A stretch of 64,000 nucleotides of DNA from Pseudomonas sp. Au-Pse12 (lineage in GTDB: Bacteria; Pseudomonadota; Gammaproteobacteria; Pseudomonadales; Pseudomonadaceae), in contig NZ_JAJTTH010000001.1 in assembly GCF_021341665.1 (NCBI RefSeq), positions 310,001 through 374,000 of the forward strand, written 5' to 3'. The translations under genes and the position numbers were made by a program. Positions 1 through 8,375 of the stretch are shown here, piece by piece. Numbering within the stretch: position 1 is the first letter of the stretch; the number at the start of each line of letters is the position of its first letter. The notes beneath the pieces were generated by a model. The model did no database searches and had not been told where the DNA came from. It saw only the letters and a program-made list of their open reading frames with translations.

Positions 1-488
1 CTTCGGCCCTGGCGGTGCAGGCCGGTGGCTGGCGCGGCGACCTGCTGATTCTTGGCTGTGTCCTGGGTTGGGGCGTGTACTCGCTGTTTTCCAAGGGCTT
101 GAACCACAGCCTGGGCCCCTTGCAGACGGTCACCTATTCGATCCTCCTGGGCACCTTGATGCTCTGTGTTGCCACCCTGGCCCGTGGTGAATTCGAATGG
201 CAGGCGCTGGCCCGGCTCAATTTCGCCCAAGGCCTGAGCCTGCTGTACCTGGGCGTACTGGGCTCGGCGCTGGCCTACATCGGGTACTACGACGGTTTGC
301 GGCGCATCGGTGCCACCCGGGCCGGGGTGTTCATCGCGCTCAACCCGCTGACGGCGGTGATTCTCGGCGCGCTGCTGCTGGAAGAACAGGTGAGCCTGGT
401 GATGGGGTTGGGCGGGGCGTTGATTCTGGGCGGCATCTACCAGTGCAACAAACCCCTTGCGGGCAGGGCAAAAAAGGCGATTTTATAG
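1..488 (+). CDS. EamA/DMT family transporter, C-terminal part
   Basis: The gene enters from the left edge: the frame is open from base 3 and ends at TAG, leaving 161 residues. The visible part is almost entirely hydrophobic, with about five membrane helices and the small-residue-rich segments of the second EamA repeat (for example the GSALAYIGYYDGLRRIG region near the middle). Members are 10-helix inner-membrane carriers of the drug/metabolite transporter superfamily, usually exporting amino acids or metabolites. The substrate cannot be told. No clear terminator follows. Confidence 0.85.
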   Translation, partial: SALAVQAGGWRGDLLILGCVLGWGVYSLFSKGLNHSLGPLQTVTYSILLGTLMLCVATLARGEFEWQALARLNFAQGLSLLYLGVLGSALAYIGYYDGLRRIGATRAGVFIALNPLTAVILGALLLEEQVSLVMGLGGALILGGIYQCNKPLAGRAKKAIL

Positions 489-739
489 AGAATGCGGACA
501 AAGGCTTTTACGCTGTGTAGAATCCGGTTACGCATACAATAATAAAGTCTTCTGGCAGCAGAAGCCTCGCCCCCCAGCCTGTAAGACAGGGTCGAAATGA
601 AGATTCTCGGGTTTCAACTGATCTATGGTGACTTCCTCGCCCGCAGCGTGCGGGGTATCTCCTGCGCGCCACCGTCCTTCCTCAGCATTGCTAGCAACTA
701 ACGATCCGTTAATTCTAAAAATATGATGAGGCGCCAACC

Positions 740-1816
740 ATGGCAGATATCTTCGAAAACCCAATGGGCCTGATGGGCTTTGAATTCATCGAATTCGCAT
801 CGCCTACCCCCAACACCCTCGAACCGATCTTCGAGATCATGGGTTTCACCAAAGTCGCGACCCATCGCTCAAAAGACGTGCATCTGTATCGCCAGGGCGC
901 GATCAACCTGATCCTCAACAACGAGCCCCACAGCGTCGCTTCGTACTTCGCGGCCGAACACGGCCCGTCGGTGTGCGGCATGGCGTTCCGGGTCAAGGAT
1001 TCGCAGAAGGCCTACAAGCGTGCCCTGGAACTCGGCGCCCAGCCGATCCACATTGAAACCGGCCCGATGGAACTGAACCTGCCGGCCATCAAGGGCATCG
1101 GCGGCGCGCCGCTGTACCTGATCGACCGTTTCGGCGAAGGCAGCTCGATCTACGACATCGACTTCGTGTTCCTCGAAGGCGTGGACCGCAACCCACAAGG
1201 CGCGGGCCTGAAGATCATCGACCACCTGACCCACAACGTGTACCGCGGGCGCATGGCCTACTGGGCCGGCTTCTACGAGAAGCTGTTCAACTTCCGCGAG
1301 ATCCGCTACTTCGACATCAAGGGCGAATACACCGGCCTGACCTCCAAGGCCATGACCGCCCCGGATGGCATGATCCGCATCCCGCTGAACGAGGAGTCGT
1401 CCAAGGGCGCCGGGCAGATCGAAGAGTTCCTGATGCAGTTCAATGGCGAGGGCATCCAGCACGTGGCCTTCCTCACCGACGACCTGGTGAAGACCTGGGA
1501 CGCGTTGAAGAAGATCGGCATGCGCTTCATGACCGCGCCGCCGGACACCTACTACGAGATGCTCGAAGGCCGCCTGCCGAACCACGGCGAGCCGGTCAAG
1601 GAGCTGCAAGCGCGTGGCATCCTGCTGGACGGTTCTTCGGAAGCCGGCGACAAGCGCCTGCTGTTGCAGATCTTCTCGGAAACCCTGATGGGCCCGGTGT
1701 TCTTCGAATTCATCCAGCGTAAAGGCGACGATGGTTTCGGCGAGGGCAACTTCAAGGCGCTGTTCGAATCGATCGAGCGCGACCAGGTGCGGCGTGGCGT
1801 ACTCGCCACCGAGTAA
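740..1816 (+). CDS. hppD: 4-hydroxyphenylpyruvate dioxygenase
   Basis: Fe(II) enzyme converting 4-hydroxyphenylpyruvate and O2 to homogentisate and CO2 in tyrosine catabolism; homogentisate can also feed pyomelanin. The 358-aa length is that of the well-studied P. fluorescens enzyme. Two vicinal-oxygen-chelate domains are visible, and the iron ligands fall at His162, His241 and Glu323 (Met counted as 1; the literature numbers them one lower). The start is preceded by a GAGG-like site in gatgaggcg. A strong hairpin terminator follows, so it is probably monocistronic. The 250-bp 5' region probably holds its promoter, but I could not identify a convincing PhhR site. Confidence 0.97.
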   Translation: MADIFENPMGLMGFEFIEFASPTPNTLEPIFEIMGFTKVATHRSKDVHLYRQGAINLILNNEPHSVASYFAAEHGPSVCGMAFRVKDSQKAYKRALELGAQPIHIETGPMELNLPAIKGIGGAPLYLIDRFGEGSSIYDIDFVFLEGVDRNPQGAGLKIIDHLTHNVYRGRMAYWAGFYEKLFNFREIRYFDIKGEYTGLTSKAMTAPDGMIRIPLNEESSKGAGQIEEFLMQFNGEGIQHVAFLTDDLVKTWDALKKIGMRFMTAPPDTYYEMLEGRLPNHGEPVKELQARGILLDGSSEAGDKRLLLQIFSETLMGPVFFEFIQRKGDDGFGEGNFKALFESIERDQVRRGVLATE

Positions 1817-1839
1817 CCCCCGGCACGCTTGAGCCAGCG

Positions 1840-1875
1840 GCCCGGTCAGGGAAATCCTGACCGGGCTTTATTTTG
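1840..1875 (+). terminator. Rho-independent terminator after hppD
   Basis: Perfect 11-bp stem, GCCCGGTCAGG at 1840-1850 pairing with CCTGACCGGGC at 1856-1866 around a 5-nt loop, followed by TTTATTTT. It lies 24 nt past the hppD stop codon and separates hppD from hpaR. Confidence 0.92.
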
Positions 1876-1893
1876 CCTGTCGGTTGGCGATTG

Positions 1894-1907
1894 TGAATGT
1901 GTTAATG
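1894..1907 (+). promoter_or_regulatory. Candidate HpaR operator before hpaR
   Basis: The sequence TGAATGTGTTAATG shares the core AATGTGTTAA with the palindromic site between hpaG1 and hpaA (18688-18703). It lies about 37 bp upstream of the chosen hpaR start, where autorepression would be expected. E. coli HpaR is known to repress both its own gene and the meta operon. That this is the binding site is inference from the shared motif. Confidence 0.5.
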
Positions 1908-1943
1908 TTTCGCCCCGATTCCCAGCCGCTGACCGACGCCTCG

Positions 1944-2366
1944 ATGAAAACACCCAGACCTTCCCTGACCTTGACCCTGCTTCAGGCCCGTGAGGCCGCC
2001 ATGGCATTTTTCCGTCCTTCGCTGAACCAGCACGACCTGACCGAGCAGCAATGGCGGGTGATCCGCATCCTGCGCCAGAACGGCGAACTGGAAAGCCACC
2101 AGCTGGCGAAGATGGCCTGCATCCTGCCGCCGAGCATGACCGGTGTGCTGACCCGCCTGGAGCGCGACCAGTACGTCAGCCGGCGCAAGTCCCCGGAGGA
2201 CCAGCGCCGCCTGTTCATCACCCTGACCGACAAGGGCCAGGCCTGTTTCGAATCCATGAGCGGCGACATGGAAATCAACTACCAGAAGATCCAGCAGCAG
2301 TTCGGCGAAGACAAGCTGCAAGCCTTGCTGGCCCTGCTCAACGAGCTGAAACAGATCAAGCCCTGA
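1944..2366 (+). CDS. hpaR: Homoprotocatechuate operon repressor (MarR family)
   Basis: Winged-helix repressor of 140 aa. It follows E. coli HpaR closely through the N-terminus (LLQAREAAM.FFRP) and the recognition region (LTEQQWRVIRIL, then CILPPSMTGVLTRLERD), with the DQRRLFITLTDKG wing. HpaR releases DNA when hydroxyphenylacetates bind. A reading frame opens earlier at a TTG (1884), but ATG 1944 is chosen because it matches the family start; the upstream part would overlap the candidate operator. Its usual target operon lies 9 kb away (11.3-18.6 kb), so here the repressor gene is detached and sits beside hppD. Converges on rarD. Confidence 0.88.
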   Translation: MKTPRPSLTLTLLQAREAAMAFFRPSLNQHDLTEQQWRVIRILRQNGELESHQLAKMACILPPSMTGVLTRLERDQYVSRRKSPEDQRRLFITLTDKGQACFESMSGDMEINYQKIQQQFGEDKLQALLALLNELKQIKP

Positions 2367-2385
2367 GCCCCGGCGGGCGCGCGGC

Positions 2386-3267
2386 TCAGTTGCGGCGCTG
2401 GCGCAACAGGTGCCGGACCCCTTCAAGCACCAGCACCAGCACCGCCAGCCAGACCGGCACATAGGTCAGCCATTCCCCGGCCTTGATGCTTTCCCCCAGC
2501 AGCAGTGCGACAAACAACAGCAACACCGGCTCGACATAGCTGAGCAGGCCGAACAGGCTGAACGCCAGCAAGCGGCTGGCGATGACGTAGCACGCCAGTG
2601 CCGAGGCGCTGATCACCCCCAGCAGCGGAATCAGCAGGTACAGGCCGGGGTGGTTGTCGACCACGGCAAAGCCTTGCTCGCCGCCTTGCACAAACCACAA
2701 CGCCGCCGGGATCAGCAGGGCCATGTCCAGCCACAGGCCACCCAGGTGATCGGTGCCCAGGCGACGGCGCAGGACGAAATACACCGGGTAGCCCAAGGCC
2801 ACCACCAGGGTCGCCCAGGAAAAACTGCCGACCTGATACAGCTCGTTGAGCACCCCGAGGCAGGCCAGTAGGGTGGCGACTTTCTGCAAGCGCGACAGGC
2901 GCTCGCCATAGACGATGCGCCCGGTCAGGACCATGGTCAGCGGCAGCAGGAAATAACCCAGGGACACGTCCAGGCTGTAGCCGTTGAGCGGCGCCCACAT
3001 GAACAGCCAGAGCTGCACCCCCACCAGGGCCGCCGACAGCAGCAGCGCCAGGCTCAGCAGCGGTTGCCTGGCCACCTGGCGCAGCACTTGGCCGACCCGG
3101 TGCCATTCGCCACTGACGATCATGAACAGGGTCATGCAGGGCAGGGTCAGGAGCATCCGCCAGCCAAAGATCTCCACCCCGGTCAGGGGCGCCAGCAGCG
3201 AGGTGTAGAAATACATGACGGCAAACAGCACCGATGCCAGGACCGATAACGCAATACCTTTAGACAC
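2386..3267 (-). CDS. rarD: EamA family transporter RarD
   Basis: Integral membrane protein of 293 aa with about ten hydrophobic helices, matching the RarD branch of the DMT superfamily (opening VSKGIALSVLASVLFAVMYFY; GYFLLPLTMVLTGRI; LLSYVEPVLLLFVALLLGE). The chosen start is GTG at 3267, preceded by GAGGA four bases away. The same frame runs open upstream through the aldo/keto reductase region, which is an artefact of GC-rich sequence. RarD was named for chloramphenicol sensitivity in E. coli; its natural substrate is unknown. It converges on hpaR with 19 bp between stops. Confidence 0.87.
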   Translation of the reverse strand: MSKGIALSVLASVLFAVMYFYTSLLAPLTGVEIFGWRMLLTLPCMTLFMIVSGEWHRVGQVLRQVARQPLLSLALLLSAALVGVQLWLFMWAPLNGYSLDVSLGYFLLPLTMVLTGRIVYGERLSRLQKVATLLACLGVLNELYQVGSFSWATLVVALGYPVYFVLRRRLGTDHLGGLWLDMALLIPAALWFVQGGEQGFAVVDNHPGLYLLIPLLGVISASALACYVIASRLLAFSLFGLLSYVEPVLLLFVALLLGESIKAGEWLTYVPVWLAVLVLVLEGVRHLLRQRRN

Positions 3268-3432
3268 ACTGTCCTCGTAATACCCGAACGCTCGGGACAC
3301 ATAGAAATAAGGAGGGAGAAGCGAGGGGGGAATATAGAGGGTTGATCGCGGTTTTTTTGCTCTGATTGCGCCATCGCGGCGGGATTTTTTCTCGTTTATG
3401 GCGACAGTGGCGCAGAGCCTGCCACAGCCGGG

Positions 3433-3465
3433 GCCGGTGGCGCGCGCCTTTGCGCCGCCACCGGC
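3433..3465 (-). terminator. Hairpin just past the aldo/keto reductase gene
   Basis: Ten-base arms GCCGGTGGCG (3433-3442) and CGCCACCGGC (3456-3465), starting 6 nt past the stop codon of the minus-strand reductase gene. No T-run follows on that strand, so it may be a weak terminator or an RNA-stabilising 3' hairpin. Confidence 0.4.
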
Positions 3466-3470
3466 CGGGT

Positions 3471-4484
3471 TCAGCCCAGGTGCGGAAAACGACCGGAGAC
3501 GAAATGGCTCACGTCGTTGAAGCCGGGGGTCGAAGCGTGTCCCGGGCTCACCAGGGCGTCGATGAAGGCCTCGTCCTCGGCGCTGATCTTCACGTCCAGG
3601 GCGCGGGTGTAGGCGTCCCACTGGGCTTCGGTGCGCGGGCCGACAATCGCCGAGCTCACCGCCTGGTTGTTGAGCACCCAGGCGATGGCGAATTCGACGA
3701 TGCCGACCCCGCGGCCTTGGGCGTACTCCTGGATCTGCTGGGCCATGCGCAGGGACTCGACCCGCCACTCGGTCTCCAGGATGCGCTTGTCCTGGCGCCC
3801 GGCGCGGCTGTTGCTGTCCGGGGCCACGTCCGGCGCGTACTTGCCGCTGAGCACGCCCCGCGCCAGCGGGCTGTAGGGCACCACGCCCAGGCCGTAAGCC
3901 TTGGCCGCGGTGATCTGTTCGGCTTCGGCCTGGCGGTTGACGATGTTGTACAGCGGCTGGCTGATCACCGGGCGGTCCACCCCCAGCTGGTCGGCGAGGC
4001 GAATCGCCTCGGCAATCCGCCAGCCGCGGTAGTTGGACAGGCCCCAGTAACGGATCTTGCCCTGGCGCAACAGATCGCCGATGGCCGAGATGCTCACCTC
4101 CAGCGGCGTGTTGTGGTCTTCGCGGTGCAGGTAGTAGATGTCCAGGTAGTCGGTGCCCAGGCGGGTCAGGCTGGCGTCGATGCCGTTGAAGATGTGCTTG
4201 CGGCTCAGGCCGCTGCGGTTGGGCACGCCATCCGCCGGGCCGAAGCCAACCTTGGACGCCAGCACCCACTCATGGCGATGGCTGGCGATGGCCTCGCCGA
4301 CGATCTCCTCGGAGCGGCCCTGGGTGTAGACATCGGCGGTGTCGATGAAGTTGATCCCCTGGTCCCACGCCTTGTCGATGATGCGCAGCGAGTCTTCGGT
4401 GTTGGTCTGCTCGCCGAACATCATGGTGCCCAGGGTCAGGCTGGAAACCTTGAGACCGGAATGGCCGAGGATGCGATAGCTCAT
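3471..4484 (-). CDS. Aldo/keto reductase
   Basis: NADPH-dependent (beta/alpha)8-barrel oxidoreductase of 337 aa. The catalytic tetrad is visible as Asp48 and Tyr53 (DTADVY), Lys78 (LASKVG) and His120 (YYLHRED). The sequence resembles the YajO/Tas-type branch that reduces aldehydes and ketones; the substrate is unknown. ATG 4484 is chosen because it opens with the family start SYRILGHSGLKVS and has AAGGA eight bases upstream. It follows the LysR gene on the same strand after 132 bp, so that regulator may act on it. Confidence 0.9.
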   Translation of the reverse strand: MSYRILGHSGLKVSSLTLGTMMFGEQTNTEDSLRIIDKAWDQGINFIDTADVYTQGRSEEIVGEAIASHRHEWVLASKVGFGPADGVPNRSGLSRKHIFNGIDASLTRLGTDYLDIYYLHREDHNTPLEVSISAIGDLLRQGKIRYWGLSNYRGWRIAEAIRLADQLGVDRPVISQPLYNIVNRQAEAEQITAAKAYGLGVVPYSPLARGVLSGKYAPDVAPDSNSRAGRQDKRILETEWRVESLRMAQQIQEYAQGRGVGIVEFAIAWVLNNQAVSSAIVGPRTEAQWDAYTRALDVKISAEDEAFIDALVSPGHASTPGFNDVSHFVSGRFPHLG

Positions 4485-4616
4485 GGGCGAAATCCTTGTG
4501 CTAGAGGGGTGGCCAGGGGATTTCCGGCCATCGGAGGCGACCATCAAATACCATAACGCCCGCCTCCTGCAATGCCTGAGTGGCGCCACCTCATGCCGCT
4601 CCGGGACCGGTGCTGG

Positions 4617-5516
4617 TCAGGGGCACAGCGCCCGACAGCGCTGCAACACAAAGCCGTGCAGCAGCCGCACCCGCTCGGACACTTGCAAGCGATGGGGGCA
4701 CAGCAAGTTGAACGGCGCCAGCTCCCCCTGCCAGTCGCCGAGCAGCGGCACCAGGCGCCCGGCGCGAATGTCCTCGGCCACATCCAGCCGGGCCTTGTAG
4801 ACAATGCCGTGGCCGGCCAGGGCCCAGCGTCGGGCCACTTCGCCGTCGTCGCACAGGTAGTCGCCGCGCACCGGCACCTCGCGGGTGTCGTCGCCACGGC
4901 TGAAGCGCCAGCTGTCATAAGGCCGGTCGTTGCGCAGGTAGAGCAGGGCGCTGTGCCGCGACAGCTCCTCGGGCGACTGCGGGGCGCCGCAACGGGCCAG
5001 ATACGCCGGGCTGGCGCAGGCCACGCGCCGATGCTCGGGAAGGATCGGCAGGGCCACCAGGCTCGAATCCTCGGGCACGCCAAAGCGCAAGGCCACGTCC
5101 ACGGTGTCGCGGAACAGGTCGGCGTGGCGGTCATTGAGCCGCAGTTGCAGGCGCAATTGCGGGTGCTCGGCCTTGAAGTCGTCAAGCCAGGGCAGCAGCG
5201 CGTTGCGCCCGAAATCCGACGGCGCCGACAGCTGCAACACCCCGGCCAGGCCCTGGCTCTGTTGCTTGAGCGCCTGCTCGCCATCCTCCAGGGTGGCCAG
5301 GGCCAGGCGCACGCTGTCCAGATAGCGCCGGCCTTCCTCGGTGAGCCGCATGCTGCGGGTGGAACGCGCCAGCAAGCGGCAGTCGAGGCGGGTTTCCAGG
5401 CGCTTGAGGGCGATGCTCGCGGCGGCAGCGGTCAGGCCCAGGGAGCGGGCGGCGGCGGAAATGCTCCCGGCATCGGCGGTGCGCACGAAGATTTCCAGGT
5501 CGAGGATCGAGCTCAT
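4617..5516 (-). CDS. LysR family transcriptional regulator
   Basis: A 299-aa regulator with an N-terminal winged helix-turn-helix (residues about 1-60: LEIFVRTADAGSISAAARSL, then KRLETRLDCRLLARSTRSMRLT) and a C-terminal LysR substrate-binding domain. It is divergent from the SDR/VOC pair. The 100-bp gap is AT-rich and includes the perfect palindrome AAAGATCTTT at 5532-5541, a plausible place for a LysR box. The likely targets are the SDR gene and perhaps the downstream aldo/keto reductase. The effector is unknown. Confidence 0.93.
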   Translation of the reverse strand: MSSILDLEIFVRTADAGSISAAARSLGLTAAAASIALKRLETRLDCRLLARSTRSMRLTEEGRRYLDSVRLALATLEDGEQALKQQSQGLAGVLQLSAPSDFGRNALLPWLDDFKAEHPQLRLQLRLNDRHADLFRDTVDVALRFGVPEDSSLVALPILPEHRRVACASPAYLARCGAPQSPEELSRHSALLYLRNDRPYDSWRFSRGDDTREVPVRGDYLCDDGEVARRWALAGHGIVYKARLDVAEDIRAGRLVPLLGDWQGELAPFNLLCPHRLQVSERVRLLHGFVLQRCRALCP

Positions 5517-5616
5517 TGATAAAAATCCTTTAAAGATCTTTGCGTTTTAGCTGGATTTTTCCTCGATTGGCAAGCTGGGAAGATGCAATCACTTTCAATC
5601 GCAGCAGGTGATCGCA

Positions 5617-6348
5617 ATGACTCTTTCCAATTTAAGCTTGTCCCGGCAAACCGTGGTGGTGATCGGTGCCGGCAGCGGCATTGGCGCCGCCGTGGCGCGT
5701 CAGGCCGCCGCTCGTGGTGCGCGGGTGGTGCTGGCCGGGCGCAACCTCGACGCCCTGCAGCGCCAGCAGGCGCAACTGGCGGAACCGGCGCGCAGCATGG
5801 CCGTGGACATCACCGATGCCGCCAGCCTCCAGGCCCTGTTCGCTGCCGTGGGCAGCTTCGACCACCTGGTGATCAGCGCCGGCCCGGCCATCGCCGCCAA
5901 GCCCCTGGTCGACACCGACCTGATGGACGCCCAGCGCGCCTTCGAGGTGAAGTTCTGGGGCGTGTGGCGCGCGGTGCAGGCGGCGCTGCCGACGCTCGCG
6001 CCCCAGGGCAGTATCAGCCTCACCTCGGGCCTGCTGTCGCGCAAGATGGTCCCCGGGCAGGTGCTCAAGACCACCCTCAACGCCGCGCTGGAAGCCTTGG
6101 GCAAGCACCTGGCCAAGGAGCTGGCACCGCGCCGGGTCAACGTCATCAGCCCTGGGGTCACCGCCACCGAAGCCTATGCCGGGATGCCCGAGGAGGCGCG
6201 GCAGGCAATGTTCGCCCGCACCGCCGCGAACCTGCCGGTGGGCCGTGTCGGGCAGCCGGACGAGGTGGCGGCGGCCTTTATCCTGGCCATGGAAAACGGC
6301 TTTATCAGCGGCAGCCTGATCGACGTCGATGGCGGTGGCCTGCTGTGA
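5617..6348 (+). CDS. SDR family protein lacking the usual YxxxK
   Basis: Short-chain dehydrogenase/reductase fold, 243 aa. The nucleotide-binding GAGSGIG lies at 17-23, the DITDA segment near 64 and the conserved SPGVTATEAY loop towards the C-terminus. Where the family has catalytic Tyr-x3-Lys before the AALEAL helix, this protein has Lys151-TTL-Asn155, so both standard catalytic residues are replaced. It may bind NAD(P) with another chemistry or have lost activity. ATG 5617 is preferred to a GTG three codons earlier (5608). Its stop overlaps the next start (GTGA), so translation of the two is coupled. Confidence 0.85.
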   Translation: MTLSNLSLSRQTVVVIGAGSGIGAAVARQAAARGARVVLAGRNLDALQRQQAQLAEPARSMAVDITDAASLQALFAAVGSFDHLVISAGPAIAAKPLVDTDLMDAQRAFEVKFWGVWRAVQAALPTLAPQGSISLTSGLLSRKMVPGQVLKTTLNAALEALGKHLAKELAPRRVNVISPGVTATEAYAGMPEEARQAMFARTAANLPVGRVGQPDEVAAAFILAMENGFISGSLIDVDGGGLL

Positions 6349-6755
6349 ACTGGCGCTTCGATCACCTGGCGTTCAACTGCGACCAGGGCCAGGCGTTGCA
6401 ACAGGCGTTCGCCGATCTGCTGGGGTTGCAACCGGGGCGGCGGCCACCGTTTCCCTTTCCCGGGCGCTGGCTGTACCAGGACCGGCAGGCGCTGGTCCAC
6501 GTCATCGAACAGGCCGATAACCCCGAGCCGCAACTGAGCCACATCGCCTTCAGCACCGAGGAGGCGGCCGACGCGGTGTTGCGGCGGGTGCAAGCCAGTG
6601 GCCTGGAGCATCAGGTGGCGCAGGTGCCGGAAGACGGCCTCTGGCAAATCTTCGTCCGCCTGCCCGGCGGCCTGCTGCTGGAGCTGGATGCCCCGGCGGC
6701 GGGGGAGTTGGCCATCAGCCACGACTACACCCGGCACGCGGGTGCGCCGGACTGA
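6345..6755 (+). CDS. VOC family (glyoxalase-like) protein
   Basis: A 136-aa protein beginning NWRFDHLAFNC, which fits the glyoxalase-like VOC domain type; HLAFNC and, later, LSHIAFST and LLLELD are the expected metal-site strands. The start is GTG 6345, overlapping the TGA of the SDR gene by four bases. Function is unknown; VOC proteins include lyases, dioxygenases and binding proteins. The tight coupling suggests it works with the SDR protein on one small molecule. Confidence 0.8.
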   Translation: MNWRFDHLAFNCDQGQALQQAFADLLGLQPGRRPPFPFPGRWLYQDRQALVHVIEQADNPEPQLSHIAFSTEEAADAVLRRVQASGLEHQVAQVPEDGLWQIFVRLPGGLLLELDAPAAGELAISHDYTRHAGAPD

Positions 6756-6766
6756 CGCCAGCGCTG

Positions 6767-6804
6767 AAAAAAGCCCGTTCCAGCCTAGGCTCGAACGGGC
6801 TTTT
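6767..6804. terminator. Bidirectional Rho-independent terminator
   Basis: Nine-base arms AGCCCGTTC (6772-6780) and GAACGGGCT (6793-6801), with an A-run before and a T-run after. It sits between the convergent VOC and MFS genes and can serve both strands. Confidence 0.88.
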
Positions 6805-6818
6805 GGCGTTGCCGCGGC

Positions 6819-8129
6819 TTAGCGTTTCAGGGGGCGGGTCATGCGCAGCGCCAGCAGGCTGCCGCCGACAATCACCGCCGCCAAGAGGTACAGCGCGGCA
6901 TCGGTGGAGCCGGTGCTGTCCTTGACCCAGCCGACGATGTAGGGGCTGAGGAAGCCGGCCATCTGGCCCATGGAGTTGATCAGCGCCAGGCCCCCGGCCG
7001 CCGCGCCGGCGCTGAGCAGCGCAGTGGGCACCGGCCAGAACATCGGCAGGCCGGTGAGGGCGCCCATGGTGGCGAGGGTCAGGCCGAAGATCGCCAGGGC
7101 CGGGTTGGCGGCGAAATTCACCGCGATCAGCAGGCCCACCGCGCCCATCAGCATCGGCACCACAAGGTGCCAGCGGCGCTCCTTGCGCAGGTCCGCCGAG
7201 CGACCCACCAGCAGCATGAACACCGCCGCCAGCAGGTAGGGAATGGCGCTCAGCCAGCCGATCACTAGGTTGTCGGCAAAGCCCAGGTTCTTGATGATCG
7301 ACGGCAGCCAGAAGTTGATCGCGTAGACCCCGCTCTGGATGCAGAAGTAGATCAGGCCGAACGCCCAGATCGCCGGGTTCTTGAACACCGCGGCCAGGGA
7401 GTCGCTGGCGGTCCTGGGCTGGTTGGCGAGGTCCGTTGCCTGGTCGGCCTCCAGCACTGCGCGTTCAGTGGGGGTCAGCCACTGGGCGTGGGCGAAGCTG
7501 TCGCTGAGCAGGAAGAATGCCAGGGCACCGAGAATCACCGTGGGAATGCCTTGCAGCAGGAACATCCACTGCCAGCCGGCGAGGCCGCCCTGGCCGGCGG
7601 CGAAATGGTTGAGGATCCAGCCGGAGAACGGGCTGCCGAGCAAGCCGGAGACCGGGATCGCCGACATGAACAGGGCCATGATCCGGCCCCGGCGGAAGGT
7701 CGGGAACCACTGCGAGAGGTACAGCACCACGCCGGGGAAGAAGCCGGCTTCGGCGGCCCCGGTGAACAGGCGCAGGGTATAGAACTGGGTCGGCGTGCTG
7801 ACGAACAGCAGGCAGGTGGAGAGGGTGCCCCAGGTGATCATCATCAGCGCGATCCAGCGCCGCGGGCCGAACCGGTTCAGCGCCAGGTTGCTCGGCACGC
7901 CGCACAGCACGTAGCCGATGAAGAAGATCCCGGCACCCAGGCCGTAGACCGTTTCGCTGAATTTAAGGGCATCGAGCATCTGCAACTTGGCGAAGCCAAC
8001 GTTGACCCGGTCCAGGTAGTTGAACAGGTAGCAGACGAAGATGAAGGGGATCAGGCGCAGGGTGATGCGCTTGTAGACGGCGTTCTTGTCGTCAGTCTGG
8101 GCCAGTGCGGCAGCGGCGCTCTGTGACAT
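6819..8129 (-). CDS. MFS transporter, anion:cation symporter type
   Basis: A 436-aa, 12-helix major facilitator. The pattern RITLRLIPFIFVCYLFNYLDR, then NVGFAKLQM, then [20 protein letters not shown] is typical of the ACS branch, which carries organic acids such as glucarate, galactarate, tartrate and hydroxyphenylacetate. It is divergent from a CdaR-type diacid regulator and near glycerate kinase, which favours a sugar diacid, glycerate or related hydroxy acid. ATG 8129 opens with the hydrophilic tail SQSAAAALAQTDDKN and follows a purine-rich AAAGAGAGA. Confidence 0.9.
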   Translation of the reverse strand: MSQSAAAALAQTDDKNAVYKRITLRLIPFIFVCYLFNYLDRVNVGFAKLQMLDALKFSETVYGLGAGIFFIGYVLCGVPSNLALNRFGPRRWIALMMITWGTLSTCLLFVSTPTQFYTLRLFTGAAEAGFFPGVVLYLSQWFPTFRRGRIMALFMSAIPVSGLLGSPFSGWILNHFAAGQGGLAGWQWMFLLQGIPTVILGALAFFLLSDSFAHAQWLTPTERAVLEADQATDLANQPRTASDSLAAVFKNPAIWAFGLIYFCIQSGVYAINFWLPSIIKNLGFADNLVIGWLSAIPYLLAAVFMLLVGRSADLRKERRWHLVVPMLMGAVGLLIAVNFAANPALAIFGLTLATMGALTGLPMFWPVPTALLSAGAAAGGLALINSMGQMAGFLSPYIVGWVKDSTGSTDAALYLLAAVIVGGSLLALRMTRPLKR

Positions 8130-8274
8130 GGTGTGTCTCTCTTTATTATGATTTTTCGCGGTGCAAGGGTAACGTTGACCGCCCTGAGAGTCTCGGCCAG
8201 CGGGGTGGGCCTGTCTTTGTGCCGGCGCACAGCGATTGGCCCCGGGCCCTGTGCCACTGAACAATGTTATTGAG

Positions 8275-8318
8275 CGCGTTACTCAACGCGTTACTGAACG
8301 ACGTTAATTAATAACGTC
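8275..8318. promoter_or_regulatory. Tandem repeat plus palindrome between MFS and cdaR-like genes
   Basis: Two adjacent 12-bp copies of CGCGTTACTSAA (8275-8286 and 8287-8298) are followed at once by a perfect inverted repeat GACGTTA-ATTAA-TAACGTC (8300-8318). The block lies in the divergent promoter region of the transporter and the CdaR-like gene and is much more AT-rich than its surroundings. It is the likely operator and promoter block; which protein binds it is inference. Confidence 0.55.
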
Positions 8319-8375
8319 ACTGCCGCGCCACGTGCGGCCCGTCCCAGCTGCTGCAGTCGTCAAGGATCATCCCCC

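Noticed and set aside
489..739. Possible PhhR activator site (TGTAA near 580) before hppD
   Set aside because: Only a half-site is visible, without the inverted partner expected of a TGTAAA-N6-TTTACA element.
2386..4269. Apparent fusion of a long N-terminal region to RarD
   Set aside because: The extra residues are an out-of-frame reading of the aldo/keto reductase gene. RarD starts at GTG 3267 with its own ribosome site.
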